Source of the DNA: an uncultured Chloroflexales bacterium
GTDB lineage: Bacteria > Chloroflexota > Chloroflexia > Chloroflexales > Chloroflexaceae
Length of the DNA stretch: 64,000 bases
Direction of reading: 5' to 3'
Assembly: GCA_937918935.1 (NCBI GenBank)
Contig: CAKZSI010000007.1
Span: 1 to 64,000, forward strand
The position numbers were made by a program, and so were the translations under genes. Under the pieces are notes generated by a model. The model ran no database searches. It saw only the letters and a list, made by a program, of their open reading frames with translations, and was not told the DNA's origin. This document shows, piece after piece, positions 1 through 9,735 of this stretch (position 1 is the stretch's first letter; each line of letters starts with the position of its first letter).

Positions 1-250
1 CGCCCCGGCCCGGTGGGGCAAGCGGGCGTCCCCACGCCCCGGCCCGGTGGGGCAAGCGGGCGTCCCCACGCCCCGGCCCGCCGGGCAGGCGGGTTTCCCC
101 ACGCCCCCGGCCCGGTGGGGCAAGCGGGCGTCCCCACGCCCCGGCCCGGTGGGGCAAGCGGGCGTCCCCACGCCCCGGCCCGGTGGGGCAAGCGGGCGTC
201 CCCACGCCCCGGCCGGCGGGGCAAGCCGGCGTCCCCACGCCCCGGCCCGA
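1..250. repeat. 34-bp GC-rich tandem array, about 7.3 copies
   Basis: Units begin at 1, 35, 69, 102, 137, 171, 205 and 238. Four of the first seven are identical 34-mers; the others differ by 1-2 bases in length or a few substitutions. Each unit joins a CGCCCCGGCCCG block to GGGGCAAGCGGGCGTCCCC. That resembles the GGGGAAACC-N-GGTTTCCCC palindromes scattered through this window, so the array looks like an expansion of one of them. It runs off the left edge and stops 12 bases from the glpB stop codon. There are no unique spacers, so it is not CRISPR. Open frames through it are repeat artefacts. Confidence 0.9.
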
Positions 251-262
251 TGGGAACCGGTC

Positions 263-1504
263 TCATAGCGTGCCAGCCGCGTAGCCCGTGGCAATCGCCA
301 CTCCTTCCAGGCAGCCTTCGCGGATGGGGTCGTAGCCAGCGATGGCGCCCCCGACGACCGCAACATTGGCATAGACTAGGCGCCCGGCGGCATCGAGCGG
401 TCGCAACTGGCCATCCACGGCGATGCCGGCGCTGAAGACGGGGTGGCCCGCCGGGTCGAGGAAGCGCCGGGCGAACCAGCCGGCGCGCCCGTTGGGAGCG
501 CGCACCGGCAGGCCCAGGGCCGTCTCGCGCAGCTCGCCCTCGGGGGTAGCGCGCAGACCGCCCCCGGCCAGGCCCCCCGTCGCCAGCACCCAGCGCCGCG
601 CGGTGTGGCGCTGCTCGCGAGCGGCCGCCTCGGAGTATACCGCCTCCAGGGTCGTGTCGCGCCCCTCGCCCCGACGGACGAAGGCCCCCAACTGGGTGCG
701 CCCGCCCAGGCGCAGCAGGGCCTCTTCCAACACCTGGTAGAGACGCATACCCGGCACAGAGGGCGGCAGGGTGGGGATTTCAAAGATCAGCGCCCCGGCA
801 TGCGCCTGGAGATCGCGCACCACTTCTGTTGCGTGGCGCAGGCCCAGGACGGCGGGCAACCCCACCCGCGCGTAGCCGCCGCGACGCACCTCGGCGGCCA
901 GTTGCCGGCCTACCTCGGTCCGGAACTCCACCGTCTCAAACAGCCGCGCCAGGACCAGCGGATCGAAGCCCTGCCGGCGGCCGCTCGGCGGCAGGGTGAG
1001 GTAGCAGCTATCGGCGGGGAAGCCCTGGGCGCGCAGGTTGGCCGCCGCCAGGGGTGGAAAGAAGTCGCGCAACTCGGGGAAGCCGGCGATCAGCGTCGGG
1101 CGGCCATCGGCGAGTTGCCGCGACTCGCCGGCGACCATGGTGGCCGGGGCCAGGGTGGTGGGACGCAGCGCGCCCAGGGCCGTGGGGAGTAGCAGGCGCT
1201 GGTGGAGGTTGCCCGCCAGGGGATAGGCGGCGTCGGCGCAGAGCGCCCGCAGGCGCGCGATACCCGCTTCCAGCGCCCGCGTCCCCGCGAGGGTGTAGGG
1301 ATGGTCCGGGCGCTCGACTGTTAGGCGTTCCACCGCGGCCAGGGGGTTGGCGTCACCGGCCAGAAGATCAATCTGGCCCGAGGCCCAGTGGGTCGCGCCA
1401 TGGCCCTTCGCCAGCACCAGCACGCGCTCGCCCTGCCCCGCGCGTCCGAGGGCGGCTATCAGGCCGGCGAGGCCAGCGCCGATGACGATGGTATGGTAGT
1501 GCAT
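263..1504 (-). CDS. glpB: Anaerobic glycerol-3-phosphate dehydrogenase subunit B
   Basis: A 413-residue flavoprotein of the GlpB family. It opens with the dinucleotide-binding motif VIGAGLAGLIAALG (residues 7-20), followed by the GlpB-typical stretch HWASGQIDLLAG near residue 40. GlpB works with GlpA and the membrane Fe-S subunit GlpC to pass electrons from glycerol-3-phosphate to the quinone pool. It is the last gene of a minus-strand operon dhaK-dhaL-glpK-glpA-glpB. No glpC is visible; any copy would have to lie beyond the repeat array, left of the window. The ATG at 1504 has no clear Shine-Dalgarno sequence. The family call is firm; electron transfer in complex is inferred from the family. 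Confidence 0.9.
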   Translation of the reverse strand: MHYHTIVIGAGLAGLIAALGRAGQGERVLVLAKGHGATHWASGQIDLLAGDANPLAAVERLTVERPDHPYTLAGTRALEAGIARLRALCADAAYPLAGNLHQRLLLPTALGALRPTTLAPATMVAGESRQLADGRPTLIAGFPELRDFFPPLAAANLRAQGFPADSCYLTLPPSGRRQGFDPLVLARLFETVEFRTEVGRQLAAEVRRGGYARVGLPAVLGLRHATEVVRDLQAHAGALIFEIPTLPPSVPGMRLYQVLEEALLRLGGRTQLGAFVRRGEGRDTTLEAVYSEAAAREQRHTARRWVLATGGLAGGGLRATPEGELRETALGLPVRAPNGRAGWFARRFLDPAGHPVFSAGIAVDGQLRPLDAAGRLVYANVAVVGGAIAGYDPIREGCLEGVAIATGYAAGTL

Positions 1505-1630
1505 CGTTTACGATTTTGGATTGCTGTATATAGGGTTTTAATCTGGATCTGGTGATGGTGCGTACCACAAGCTCCCCGCGGGCGGGCGGGGTATTCCCGA
1601 AAAGGCTGCGCTCACCCCGGCCCGTCCCTC

Positions 1631-1666
1631 TGGCAGGGGCGTGGGGAAACCAGGGTTCCCCGCGCC
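1631..1666. repeat. Interspersed palindrome (GGGGAAACC-type)
   Basis: GTGGGGAAACCAGGGTTCCCC follows a GGCAGGGGC block in the gap between glpA and glpB and abuts the glpA stop codon. It belongs to the palindrome family found in most intergenic gaps here. On RNA it would form a stable hairpin at the glpA 3' end. Confidence 0.75.
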
Positions 1667-3307
1667 TCACTCGGTTGCCACCGCGGGATGCTCGGTGACC
1701 AGACCGCCGCCAGGTTCGGTGAATGGCGCCAGGTGCTGCGCGCCGAGCACGCCCAGGTAGATCAGTTCATCGAGGCGCGCCTGGCGCACCTGATCGCCCC
1801 AGAGCACCGGGAGCAGGCCCTTCCAGCGGGCCTGGAGCATGTGCAGCACGGCCCGGTTGGCGTGGGCATGGCTGAGCCCGGCGGCATGGCGCCGCTCGTA
1901 GAGCAGGGCCGCAGCGCGGTACACGCACCAGCCCCCCTGACATGGCCCCATACCCAGGCGCACATCGCGGCGCAGATCATCGAGGTTCTTCGCACCACTG
2001 TCAATCGCCGCCAGCAGCCGTGCGCGAGTCACCAGTTCGCACTCGCAGATCAGGTCCCCGTAGGCATGCCTGGCCTCTACTGCGGCCAGGGACTTGCCGA
2101 GCCAGTAGTGGCGCGTGCCGCCGGAGGCTACAGGAGGGCCGTGATGCTCGAAGGGCGGTACCGGCAGCGTCTCCGTAGCCGTGCGGCAGGGCCGGGTGTT
2201 GCCGAGACGGCGAGCGATCAGATTGACCGTCTCCTCGGCCATGAGGCGGTAGGTGGTCCACTTGCCGCCGACGATGGAAACGATCCCGCCCACCCCATCG
2301 CGGGTTTCATGGTCAAGCAGCTTGAAGGTGCGCGGAATATCACGATCGCGCACCGCCTCACTCTCCCGGTACAGCGGGCGCACCCCGGCCCAGGCCCGCA
2401 GGGCGCGATACTCTTTGAAGCGTGGGACGAGTTTCTCGCCCTCATCGAGCATGAGGTGTACTTCCTTGGGCTCGATACGGTAGACATCGGGGTCGGGCAC
2501 GAGCACATCGGTGGTGCCAATGACCGCGACAGTGTGAATGGGCACGAGGATGTCGCCGTCGTCGGGCAGTTTGCAGCGATTGATGACCGTGTTGACCATA
2601 CGGTGGTTCATTGCCACCATCGTGCCCTTGCCGGCCACCACTGTCACCGTCAGGCCAGCCATGCCCGCGATCCTGCCCGCCCAGGCGCCGGTGGCGTTCA
2701 GCACGCAGGCACAGGTGATCCGCTTGAGCGCCCCATCGCGCAGGTCCTCAGCCACGGCGCCCACGACGCGGTCACCCACGCGGATCAGGTCCACAACGTG
2801 GTGGTAGGTCAGGATCTCCGCGCCGGCCTCACGGGCGGCGAGGGCCACCGAACGGGCCGCCAGGAAGGAGTCGGCGGCACCGTCGGGCACCTCGAAGACC
2901 CGCGACATGCGCGGATTCAGCAGCGGCTCGCGGCGCAGCATCTCGGTGAGGCTGATCTCGGTCACGGGCACGCCGGCACGGCGACAATTGGTGACGAACA
3001 CGTCCCCATAGGCCGGGTCATCCCAGGGCGTGGCGACGAAGAAGCCCGAGGTGTCCTCGATGCAGTGGGGCATGATCCGGCGCAGAATGGCATTCTCGCG
3101 GGCGCACTCGCTGGCCGACCGGGGGTCCTTCGTCACATAACGGCCCCCGGAGTGCAGCAAGCCGTGGTAGCGTCCGGTAGTGCCGTGGGTCAGATCGCCC
3201 TTTTCGACCAGGACGGTACGTATGCCGCGCAGGGCCAGATCCAGGGCGCAGCCCAGGCCGGTGGCGCCGCCGCCAATGACGAGGACATCGGTTTCGATGG
3301 GTTGCAT
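1667..3307 (-). CDS. glpA: Anaerobic glycerol-3-phosphate dehydrogenase subunit A
   Basis: A 546-residue FAD-dependent dehydrogenase oxidising sn-glycerol-3-phosphate to dihydroxyacetone phosphate. The FAD motif VIGGGATGLGCALDLALRG lies at about residues 9-27. The C-terminal BFD-like [2Fe-2S] domain has Cys421, Cys423, Cys456 and Cys461 (CEC ... CQGGWC), which distinguishes GlpA from the aerobic GlpD. The frame is open 25 codons further upstream, but the ATG at 3307 is preceded by AGGAGCAACAGGAACACC and starts exactly at the conserved N-terminus. It lies between glpK and glpB on the same strand. The family identification is secure. Confidence 0.95.
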   Translation of the reverse strand: MQPIETDVLVIGGGATGLGCALDLALRGIRTVLVEKGDLTHGTTGRYHGLLHSGGRYVTKDPRSASECARENAILRRIMPHCIEDTSGFFVATPWDDPAYGDVFVTNCRRAGVPVTEISLTEMLRREPLLNPRMSRVFEVPDGAADSFLAARSVALAAREAGAEILTYHHVVDLIRVGDRVVGAVAEDLRDGALKRITCACVLNATGAWAGRIAGMAGLTVTVVAGKGTMVAMNHRMVNTVINRCKLPDDGDILVPIHTVAVIGTTDVLVPDPDVYRIEPKEVHLMLDEGEKLVPRFKEYRALRAWAGVRPLYRESEAVRDRDIPRTFKLLDHETRDGVGGIVSIVGGKWTTYRLMAEETVNLIARRLGNTRPCRTATETLPVPPFEHHGPPVASGGTRHYWLGKSLAAVEARHAYGDLICECELVTRARLLAAIDSGAKNLDDLRRDVRLGMGPCQGGWCVYRAAALLYERRHAAGLSHAHANRAVLHMLQARWKGLLPVLWGDQVRQARLDELIYLGVLGAQHLAPFTEPGGGLVTEHPAVATE

Positions 3308-3422
3308 GGTGTTCCTGTTGCTCCTGCGGCTGCCCCGCGCGACGATGGGATAGTAGCCCTGGAGGGCCAGACGCTCCCACACCCTCCTATCGGGCGGGGG
3401 TCAGGGGGTTGGGGGGAGAGGG

Positions 3423-4913
3423 TTACGGCTCAAAGGTGCGTATAACAGCCTTCTTCCAGCCCTGGTACAAAAGATCGCGCCTGTGGGCGTCCATCCGGGG
3501 ATGCCAGGTGCGATCCACGCTCCAGTTGGCGCGCAGTTCATCGAGATGCCGCCAGTAGCCTACCGCCAGCCCGGCGGCGTAGGCCGCGCCGAGGACGGTG
3601 GTTTCGATGATGCTCGGGCGCACGACCGGCACGTTGAGGATGTCGGACTGGAACTGCATGAGCAAATTGTTGGCCACCATGCCCCCATCCACCTTCAAGG
3701 CCGACAGGCGCACCCCCGAGTCCTGTTCCATCGCGTCCACCACGTCGCGCACCTGGTAGGCGGCGGCCTCCAGCGCGGCGCGGGCCAGGTGGCTCTTGTT
3801 GACGTAGCGGGTCAGGCCAACGATCACCCCGCGCGCGTCGGAGCGCCAGTAGGGCGCGAACAGGCCCGAGAAGGCGGGCACGAAGTAGACGCCGCCGGTA
3901 TCCTCCACCAGGCTCGCCAGGGCCTCCACCTCGGCGGCGGAGGTAATCAGGCCCAGGTTGTCGCGGAGCCATTGCACCAGGGCGCCGGTGATGGCAATCG
4001 AGCCTTCCAGGGCGTACACCGCCGGCGCGTCGCCGAATTGATAGCCGACCGTGGTGAGCAGGCCGTGCCGTGAGACGACCGGCGTCGTACCGGTGTTGAG
4101 CAGCAGGAACGAGCCGGTGCCGTAGGTATTCTTGGCCTCGCCGGGGGCGTAACAGGTCTGGCCGACCATAGCCGCCTGCTGATCGCCAAGCAACCCGGCC
4201 ACGGGCACGCCCTCCAGCAGATCGGTCGCGTAACCGTAGACCGTACTGCTGGGCATGATCCGGGGCAGCATGGCCCGGGGGATGCCCAGGAGGCGCAGGA
4301 TCTCCTCATCCCAGTCGAGGGTGGCCAGGTCCATCAGCATGGTGCGGGAGGCGTTGGTCACATCGGTAACATGCACGCCGCCACGGGGGCCGCCGGTGAG
4401 CCACCAGGTCAGGAAGGTGTCAATCGTGCCGAAGATCAGGTCGCCCGCCTCGGCGGCGGCGCGTGCCCCGGTGACATTGTCGAGGATCCAGGCAATCTTG
4501 GGGCCGGAAAAGTAGGTCGCCAGGGGTAATCCGGTCCGGGCGCGGAAGCGGTCCTGACCGCCAGCGCGGGCCAGTTCCTCGACCAGGGGCGCGGTGCGGG
4601 TGTCCTGCCACACCAGGGCGTTATGGACCGCCTGGCCCGTATGGCGGTTCCAGACCAGCGTGGTTTCGCGCTGGTTGGTCACGCCGACGGCGACGAGATC
4701 GCGGGCGGTCAACCCGCCGTTCTGGAGCGCGCCACGGACCACGGTGCGGGTGCGCTGCCAGATCTCCTCCGGGTCGTGCTCGACCCACCCCGGCTGAGGG
4801 TAGATCTGCTGGTGCTTGCGCTGATCGGAAGCGATCAGATTTCCGCTGCGGTCAAAGATCATGCAGCGCGTGCTGGTAGTGCCCTGGTCAATCGCGGCGA
4901 CAAACCTTGACAT
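3423..4913 (-). CDS. glpK: Glycerol kinase
   Basis: A 496-residue FGGY-family kinase, the usual GlpK length, converting glycerol plus ATP to sn-glycerol-3-phosphate in the cytoplasm. It begins with the phosphate-binding motif [16 protein letters not shown]. The family-typical segments [12 protein letters not shown] and [16 protein letters not shown] are present. It sits directly upstream of glpA, whose product uses the glycerol-3-phosphate formed here, and downstream of dhaKL. No glycerol facilitator gene is visible in the window. A GAGGG sequence precedes the ATG. Confidence 0.96.
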   Translation of the reverse strand: MSRFVAAIDQGTTSTRCMIFDRSGNLIASDQRKHQQIYPQPGWVEHDPEEIWQRTRTVVRGALQNGGLTARDLVAVGVTNQRETTLVWNRHTGQAVHNALVWQDTRTAPLVEELARAGGQDRFRARTGLPLATYFSGPKIAWILDNVTGARAAAEAGDLIFGTIDTFLTWWLTGGPRGGVHVTDVTNASRTMLMDLATLDWDEEILRLLGIPRAMLPRIMPSSTVYGYATDLLEGVPVAGLLGDQQAAMVGQTCYAPGEAKNTYGTGSFLLLNTGTTPVVSRHGLLTTVGYQFGDAPAVYALEGSIAITGALVQWLRDNLGLITSAAEVEALASLVEDTGGVYFVPAFSGLFAPYWRSDARGVIVGLTRYVNKSHLARAALEAAAYQVRDVVDAMEQDSGVRLSALKVDGGMVANNLLMQFQSDILNVPVVRPSIIETTVLGAAYAAGLAVGYWRHLDELRANWSVDRTWHPRMDAHRRDLLYQGWKKAVIRTFEP

Positions 4914-4939
4914 AGACCCTCGTTCTGTTTAACCGATCC

Positions 4940-4997
4940 GTGGAGATGTGGAGCACGTGTCAATCTGGCCTTCAGCTCCACCGCTCCACACCTCCAC
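4940..4997 (-). terminator. Long hairpin between dhaL and glpK
   Basis: Fifteen-base arms at 4940-4954 and 4983-4997 (GTGGAGATGTGGAGC against GCTCCACACCTCCAC) pair with one mismatch around a 28-base loop. There is no T-run, so it is not a canonical intrinsic terminator. It may be an attenuator or an mRNA-stability element that separates dhaKL from glpKAB expression. Confidence 0.45.
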
Positions 4998-5024
4998 ATC
5001 ACCGGTCACCGGAAGGATGGAGCA

Positions 5025-5669
5025 TCACCCTGCGTCACGGCCCTCAACCACATCGAGCAAGGCCCGCGCCATCAGGCAGGCCGAGGTCGCTCCGGAGTCC
5101 TGGTGGCCGATGGAGCGTTCGCCCAGGTAGGAGGCGCGGCCCCTGGTGGCGCGCATCGGAATGGTGGCGCGCATGCCCTCCTCGCACGCCGCCACGGCCT
5201 TTCGCAGGGCGATGAGGGGATCCTCGTCCGCCTCTATGCCTTCCTTCATCGTCTCCACAAACGGGGCGATGGCGTCAACCATCGTCTTTTCGCCCCGCGT
5301 CGCCTTGCCCCGCGCCTCAACGCCCTGCAGCGCCGCTTCCAGGGCATGCGCAAGTTCGTAGGAGCTGAGTTGAAAACGGTCGGCGGTAGCCGCTCCGGCG
5401 CGGATGAACGCCGTGCCATACAACGGCCCGCTCGCGCCGCCCACCGTCGAGACCAGGGTCGTGCCCACGGTACGGAGGATCGAACCAATGTCGCGGCCAG
5501 TCAGCGTGGGGAGTTTGCTCATCACCGCACTGAAGCCCCGGTCCAGGTTCACACCGTGGTCGGCGTCGCCAATCGCCGCGTCCAGTTCGGTGAGATAGTC
5601 TCGCTGCTCCTTGATGCGGGCGGCAACCACTTCAAGAAACTTCAGTACACAATCGGACTCGATCTGCAT
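5025..5669 (-). CDS. dhaL: Dihydroxyacetone kinase, ADP/ATP-binding subunit DhaL
   Basis: A 214-residue DhaL (Dak2 domain) protein. The Mg-nucleotide motif is LDAAIGDADHGVNLDRGF near residues 30-47, with the usual Asp residues, and GGASGPLYGTAF follows at about 79-90. It supplies the nucleotide site for phosphorylating dihydroxyacetone held by DhaK. A GTG codon at 5678 is in frame, but the ATG at 5669 has AGGAG eight bases upstream and is preferred. No dhaM (PTS phosphodonor) is in the window, so either ATP-dependent or PTS-dependent action is possible; I infer ATP-dependent. Confidence 0.92.
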   Translation of the reverse strand: MQIESDCVLKFLEVVAARIKEQRDYLTELDAAIGDADHGVNLDRGFSAVMSKLPTLTGRDIGSILRTVGTTLVSTVGGASGPLYGTAFIRAGAATADRFQLSSYELAHALEAALQGVEARGKATRGEKTMVDAIAPFVETMKEGIEADEDPLIALRKAVAACEEGMRATIPMRATRGRASYLGERSIGHQDSGATSACLMARALLDVVEGRDAG

Positions 5670-5780
5670 GGAAGCCACTCCTCTGTGGAACCATCAGCCG
5701 TCCATGCGCTTCGCGCACGCTAACGATGTTAAAGAGAGGGGCGTTCTGGGAGGGCGCAACCCGCCCGGACCCTTCCCGCG

Positions 5781-5810
5781 GGCGGGGTGTGGGGAAACCA
5801 GGTTTCCCGA
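5781..5810. repeat. Interspersed palindrome between dhaK and dhaL
   Basis: GGGGAAACCAGGTTTCCC at 5791-5808, preceded by GGCGGGGTGT. It is a clean member of the palindromic family and sits immediately after the dhaK stop codon, where it may form an mRNA 3' hairpin. Confidence 0.75.
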
Positions 5811-5814
5811 TGAA

Positions 5815-6816
<1,002 letters not shown>

Positions 6817-6991
6817 TGTGGCTATCTCCCCTGGTGTAGGCGTAGGGTCGGGAATCAAGTTATGACGGACATCAGTTGAGTGTAACGTAACGTCAATAAC
6901 GCTGGCGAACAGGCATCGTGGGCCGGCGACAATGGCACGTGTGGCGGACGTAACCCATCGCCGTCCGCCAGTTCAACCATGATTCGGAGAT

Positions 6992-7339
6992 TCAGCCATC
7001 ATCGTCAACCCCCTCAATCAAGCGTCCAATCTGCTGTCGCAACAACGAAACCTCCTGCGTCGCCGTCACCCAGACAATGCGCCAGTCTACAGCAAAATAC
7101 TCGTGTACGGCGATATTACGGAAAGCTACGATGTCCGGCCAGGGGATTTCGGAATGTGCTTCACAAAAAGCGCGGGGTAAACGAGCGGCTGCCTCTCCTA
7201 TGACGATGAGTTTCTGCAGCACGGCGCTTTGCCGAAGTTCATCCTGCATAAAAGCAGCCTCATCTACACCGCGCAGGAAGCGGGCAATGGCGTCGGCAGC
7301 ATCCACAATATCGGTCAGATAGAGACGCTCAGGCCGCAT
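6992..7339 (-). CDS. hepT: HepT-like toxin (DUF86 family)
   Basis: A 115-residue HEPN-fold protein with the family's R-x4-H-x-Y motif in FRNIAVHEYFAVDW near residue 85. HepT proteins are RNases or toxins kept inactive when the partner MNT protein AMPylates the motif tyrosine. It overlaps the 3' end of the upstream MNT gene by 11 bases, the standard arrangement. It is intact in length and motif, unlike the second copy at 14.0 kb. Function is assigned from family and neighbour. Confidence 0.88.
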   Translation of the reverse strand: MRPERLYLTDIVDAADAIARFLRGVDEAAFMQDELRQSAVLQKLIVIGEAAARLPRAFCEAHSEIPWPDIVAFRNIAVHEYFAVDWRIVWVTATQEVSLLRQQIGRLIEGVDDDG

Positions 7340-7628
7340 AGATTACCTGCTCTCCACGCAGCACGGCTTCGCGAATCGAGGGTTTGAGACCACTCCGGGG
7401 CACAAGGTCCACGGGTCTTCCCAACAGGTCGGATAACTCACGCGCCATCCGGCTCAGAGTGAGAAACCCCACTGCAACCTCAGGCTCAAACTCGACCAGT
7501 ATGTCCACATCGCTCTGCGGCCCAAAGTCTTCGCGCAGCGCCGAACCAAAGAGGGAAAGCTGACTCACCCGATAACGACGACAAAACGCGACCAGTTCAG
7601 CCTCAGGTATTATCAGAGCACTGCTCAT
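7329..7628 (-). CDS. mntA: MNT-domain nucleotidyltransferase antitoxin
   Basis: A 99-residue minimal nucleotidyltransferase. The signature GSALREDFGPQSDVDILVEF at about residues 28-47 gives the GSx10DxD catalytic pattern. It pairs with HepT downstream (11-base overlap) as the neutralising AMPylator. The ATG at 7628 has GGAGAGG upstream. It is about as long as the MNT protein at 14.2-14.5 kb and shares the motif, so the window holds two such modules. Confidence 0.88.
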   Translation of the reverse strand: MSSALIIPEAELVAFCRRYRVSQLSLFGSALREDFGPQSDVDILVEFEPEVAVGFLTLSRMARELSDLLGRPVDLVPRSGLKPSIREAVLRGEQVIYAA

Positions 7629-7644
7629 CGCCTCTCCCCCATGA

Positions 7645-7780
7645 GTTAGAGCCTATCTGGACATCTTCTGCGATCCCGGCAAACCTCGTTCTCGCTGTGA
7701 GCATGCGCGAAGACGCTGTATGCGCCAGGAAGCACCGGTTAAAGGAGAGGGAGGAAACCAGGTTTTCCCACACCCCTGCC
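7645..7780. repeat. Composite intergenic repeat
   Basis: Starts with AGAGCCTATCTGGA and contains CCCGGCAAACCTCGTTCTCG, closely matching the block that follows the DsrE-like gene at 46.2 kb. It ends in a GAGGAAACCAGGTTTTCCC palindrome (7751-7769). No gene or promoter is evident in this gap. Confidence 0.6.
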
Positions 7781-7785
7781 GCGGC

Positions 7786-8622
7786 TCACCCCAGGGCCAC
7801 ATCGAGCACCATCATGACCGCAAAGCCGACGATGGTGGCGACGGTCACCATATCGGTGCGCCCGCCGCGCTGGGATTCGGGGATGAGTTCTTCGACGACG
7901 ACGTAGATCATCGCCCCGGCGGCGAAGGCCAGGGCGTAGGGCAGCAGGGGGGCGATGACCTGCACCGCCCAGGCGCCCAGCACGGCGGCCACCGGCTCGA
8001 CCGCGGCTGAGAGTTGCCCCGCTTTGAAGCTGCGCACAGGCGAAACCCCGGCCCGGCGCAGGGGCAGGGCCACCGCCACCCCCTCGGGAAAGTTCTGCAA
8101 CCCGATGCCGATGGTGAGCGCCACGGCGGCGCTGAAGAGGCCCACACTTTCGGTGGCGGCGGCGGCGCCGAAAGCCACGCCTACGGCCAGCCCCTCGGGG
8201 ATGTTGTGCAGGGTGATCGCCAGCACCAGCAGGGTTGACTGCCGCCAGACGGTGGGCGGCCCCTCGGCGGCGCTGAGGGGCAGGCCAGGGTGCAGGTGTG
8301 GCAGCAGTCGGTCAGCAACGCGCAGAAAAGCCGCTCCACCGAGAATGCCAGCGGTGGCGGGCAGCCAGGGTGGCGCGCCCTGCGCTGCCGCCAGTTCGAT
8401 CGCCGGCTGCAACAGCGACCAGAAACTGGCCGCCAGCATTACCCCGGCGGCGAAGCCGAGCATGGCATCGAGAAACGCCGCTGGCGGATCGCGCCGCAGA
8501 AAGACCATTGCCGCCCCAAGCGCTGTAACTCCCCAGGTGAAGATCCCTCCCGCCAGGGCTTGCAGGGTTGGGTTGAGGTTGGTAAACCAGTCTACCATAC
8601 CTGAGCCGGGGGAGCTATACAT
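7786..8622 (-). CDS. ZIP-family divalent metal transporter
   Basis: A 278-residue polytopic membrane protein of the ZIP (ZupT/GufA-like) family that moves Zn2+, Fe2+ or related ions into the cytoplasm. The paired metal-site helices carry HNIPEG and QNFPEG, the ZIP helix 4 and 5 signatures. A histidine-containing loop (LLPHLHPGLPLS) follows the third hydrophobic segment. About eight hydrophobic segments are visible. The start is uncertain: ATG at 8622 or at 8598 (MVDWFTNLNP), neither with a good ribosome site. The metal cannot be read from the sequence. Confidence 0.88.
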   Translation of the reverse strand: MYSSPGSGMVDWFTNLNPTLQALAGGIFTWGVTALGAAMVFLRRDPPAAFLDAMLGFAAGVMLAASFWSLLQPAIELAAAQGAPPWLPATAGILGGAAFLRVADRLLPHLHPGLPLSAAEGPPTVWRQSTLLVLAITLHNIPEGLAVGVAFGAAAATESVGLFSAAVALTIGIGLQNFPEGVAVALPLRRAGVSPVRSFKAGQLSAAVEPVAAVLGAWAVQVIAPLLPYALAFAAGAMIYVVVEELIPESQRGGRTDMVTVATIVGFAVMMVLDVALG

Positions 8623-8697
8623 ACGAAGACCAGGGGTTGCGACGAGCGGAGCGAAGAACGGGGCTGCGCCCGTCTAGCCACAGATAGACGAGCAACC

Positions 8698-9735
8698 CTA
8701 CTCTACCATCGGCACCTGCTGGGTCAGACAGTGCCAGGCGCCCAGACCCCAGACGACGGCGGTGCAATCCAGGCTCACAATCTCACGGTCGGGGAAGCAG
8801 CGTTGGAGCGCCTCGGCGGCGCGGGCGTCGCTCGCACCGCCGAAGGTGGGCAGCAGCACCACCCGGTTGGCGATATAGAAGTTGGCGTGTGAGGCCGGCA
8901 GGCGCTGGCCCTCGTACACCAGCGGCGGCGGCATGGGGATAGTCAGCACCGTCAGCGGGCGCCCCTGGAGGTCGGTCATGGCCCGCAGGCGGCGCAGGTT
9001 CTCCTGGAGCGGATGGTAGTTCTCGTCCAGCGGATCTTCCTCGACGGCGGCCAGCACCGTGCCAGGGGCGACAAAGCGCGCGATGTCGTCAATGTGCCCG
9101 TCGGTGTCGTCGCCGGCGATGCCCTCTCCCAGCCAGAGGATCTTCTCCACCCCCAGGTTCTCGCGCAGGCGCGTTTCGATCTCGTCGCGGTTGAGGTGCG
9201 GGTTGCGGTTGGGGTTGAGCAGACACTGCTCGGTGGTCAACAGGAGACCAGTTCCGTCCACATCAATTGATCCGCCTTCGAGGACCATGCCGCCGGGGAA
9301 GCAGATCGCATCGAGGTAGGCGGCCATCTGCCGCGGGATCTCGTCGTCGAGATCGTAGGGCGGATACTTGTTGCCCCAGGCGTTAAAGTCCCAGTCCACT
9401 GCGGCCAGTTTCGGATCTTCCTCGCGCACCAGAAAGATCGCCCCGTGGTCGCGGCACCAGGCATCGTTGGTCGGAAAGCGGTGGAAGCGGATGTCGCCCG
9501 TAGCGCCCGCCTCGGCGAGCAGCGCGCGCGCCGCGGCTTCCATCGCCGCGTCGTTCACGTTGATATGCACCGGCTCGGAGCGGCTGAGAGCGGCTACCGC
9601 CCGGGCATAGACGGGCAGCACGTCGTGGAGCCGGCCCGGCCAACTGGCCTCTTTATGCGGCCAGGAGAGCCAGGTCGCCTGGTGCGGGTCCCACTCAGGG
9701 GGCATGCGGTAGCCAAGCTGGCGTGGTGTCTTCAT
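8698..9735 (-). CDS. aguA: Agmatine deiminase
   Basis: A 345-residue member of the guanidino-modifying family that hydrolyses agmatine to N-carbamoylputrescine and ammonia. Family motifs are seen in order: MPPEWDPHQATWLSWPHK at the N-terminus, NDAWCRDHGAIF near residue 90, EGGSIDVDGTGLLLTTEQCLL in the middle, and the catalytic Cys in GLGAWHCLTQQVP close to the C-terminus. Its start overlaps the aguB stop by four bases (ATGA), implying translational coupling. Together the two genes make putrescine from agmatine without agmatinase. Confidence 0.95.
   Translation of the reverse strand: MKTPRQLGYRMPPEWDPHQATWLSWPHKEASWPGRLHDVLPVYARAVAALSRSEPVHINVNDAAMEAAARALLAEAGATGDIRFHRFPTNDAWCRDHGAIFLVREEDPKLAAVDWDFNAWGNKYPPYDLDDEIPRQMAAYLDAICFPGGMVLEGGSIDVDGTGLLLTTEQCLLNPNRNPHLNRDEIETRLRENLGVEKILWLGEGIAGDDTDGHIDDIARFVAPGTVLAAVEEDPLDENYHPLQENLRRLRAMTDLQGRPLTVLTIPMPPPLVYEGQRLPASHANFYIANRVVLLPTFGGASDARAAEALQRCFPDREIVSLDCTAVVWGLGAWHCLTQQVPMVE

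Noticed and set aside
1-250. CRISPR array at the left edge
   Set aside because: Units are directly adjacent with no unique spacers, and no cas gene is near.
1688-3445. 585-codon plus-strand frame opposite glpA
   Set aside because: Shadow of glpA: no family similarity, no ribosome site, composition follows the complement of a real gene in GC-rich DNA.
6817-6991. Promoter with a TTGACG -35 upstream of dhaK
   Set aside because: TTGACG is present, but no -10 hexamer lies at 16-18 bases; direct repeats of GTTAC there were too short to call an operator.
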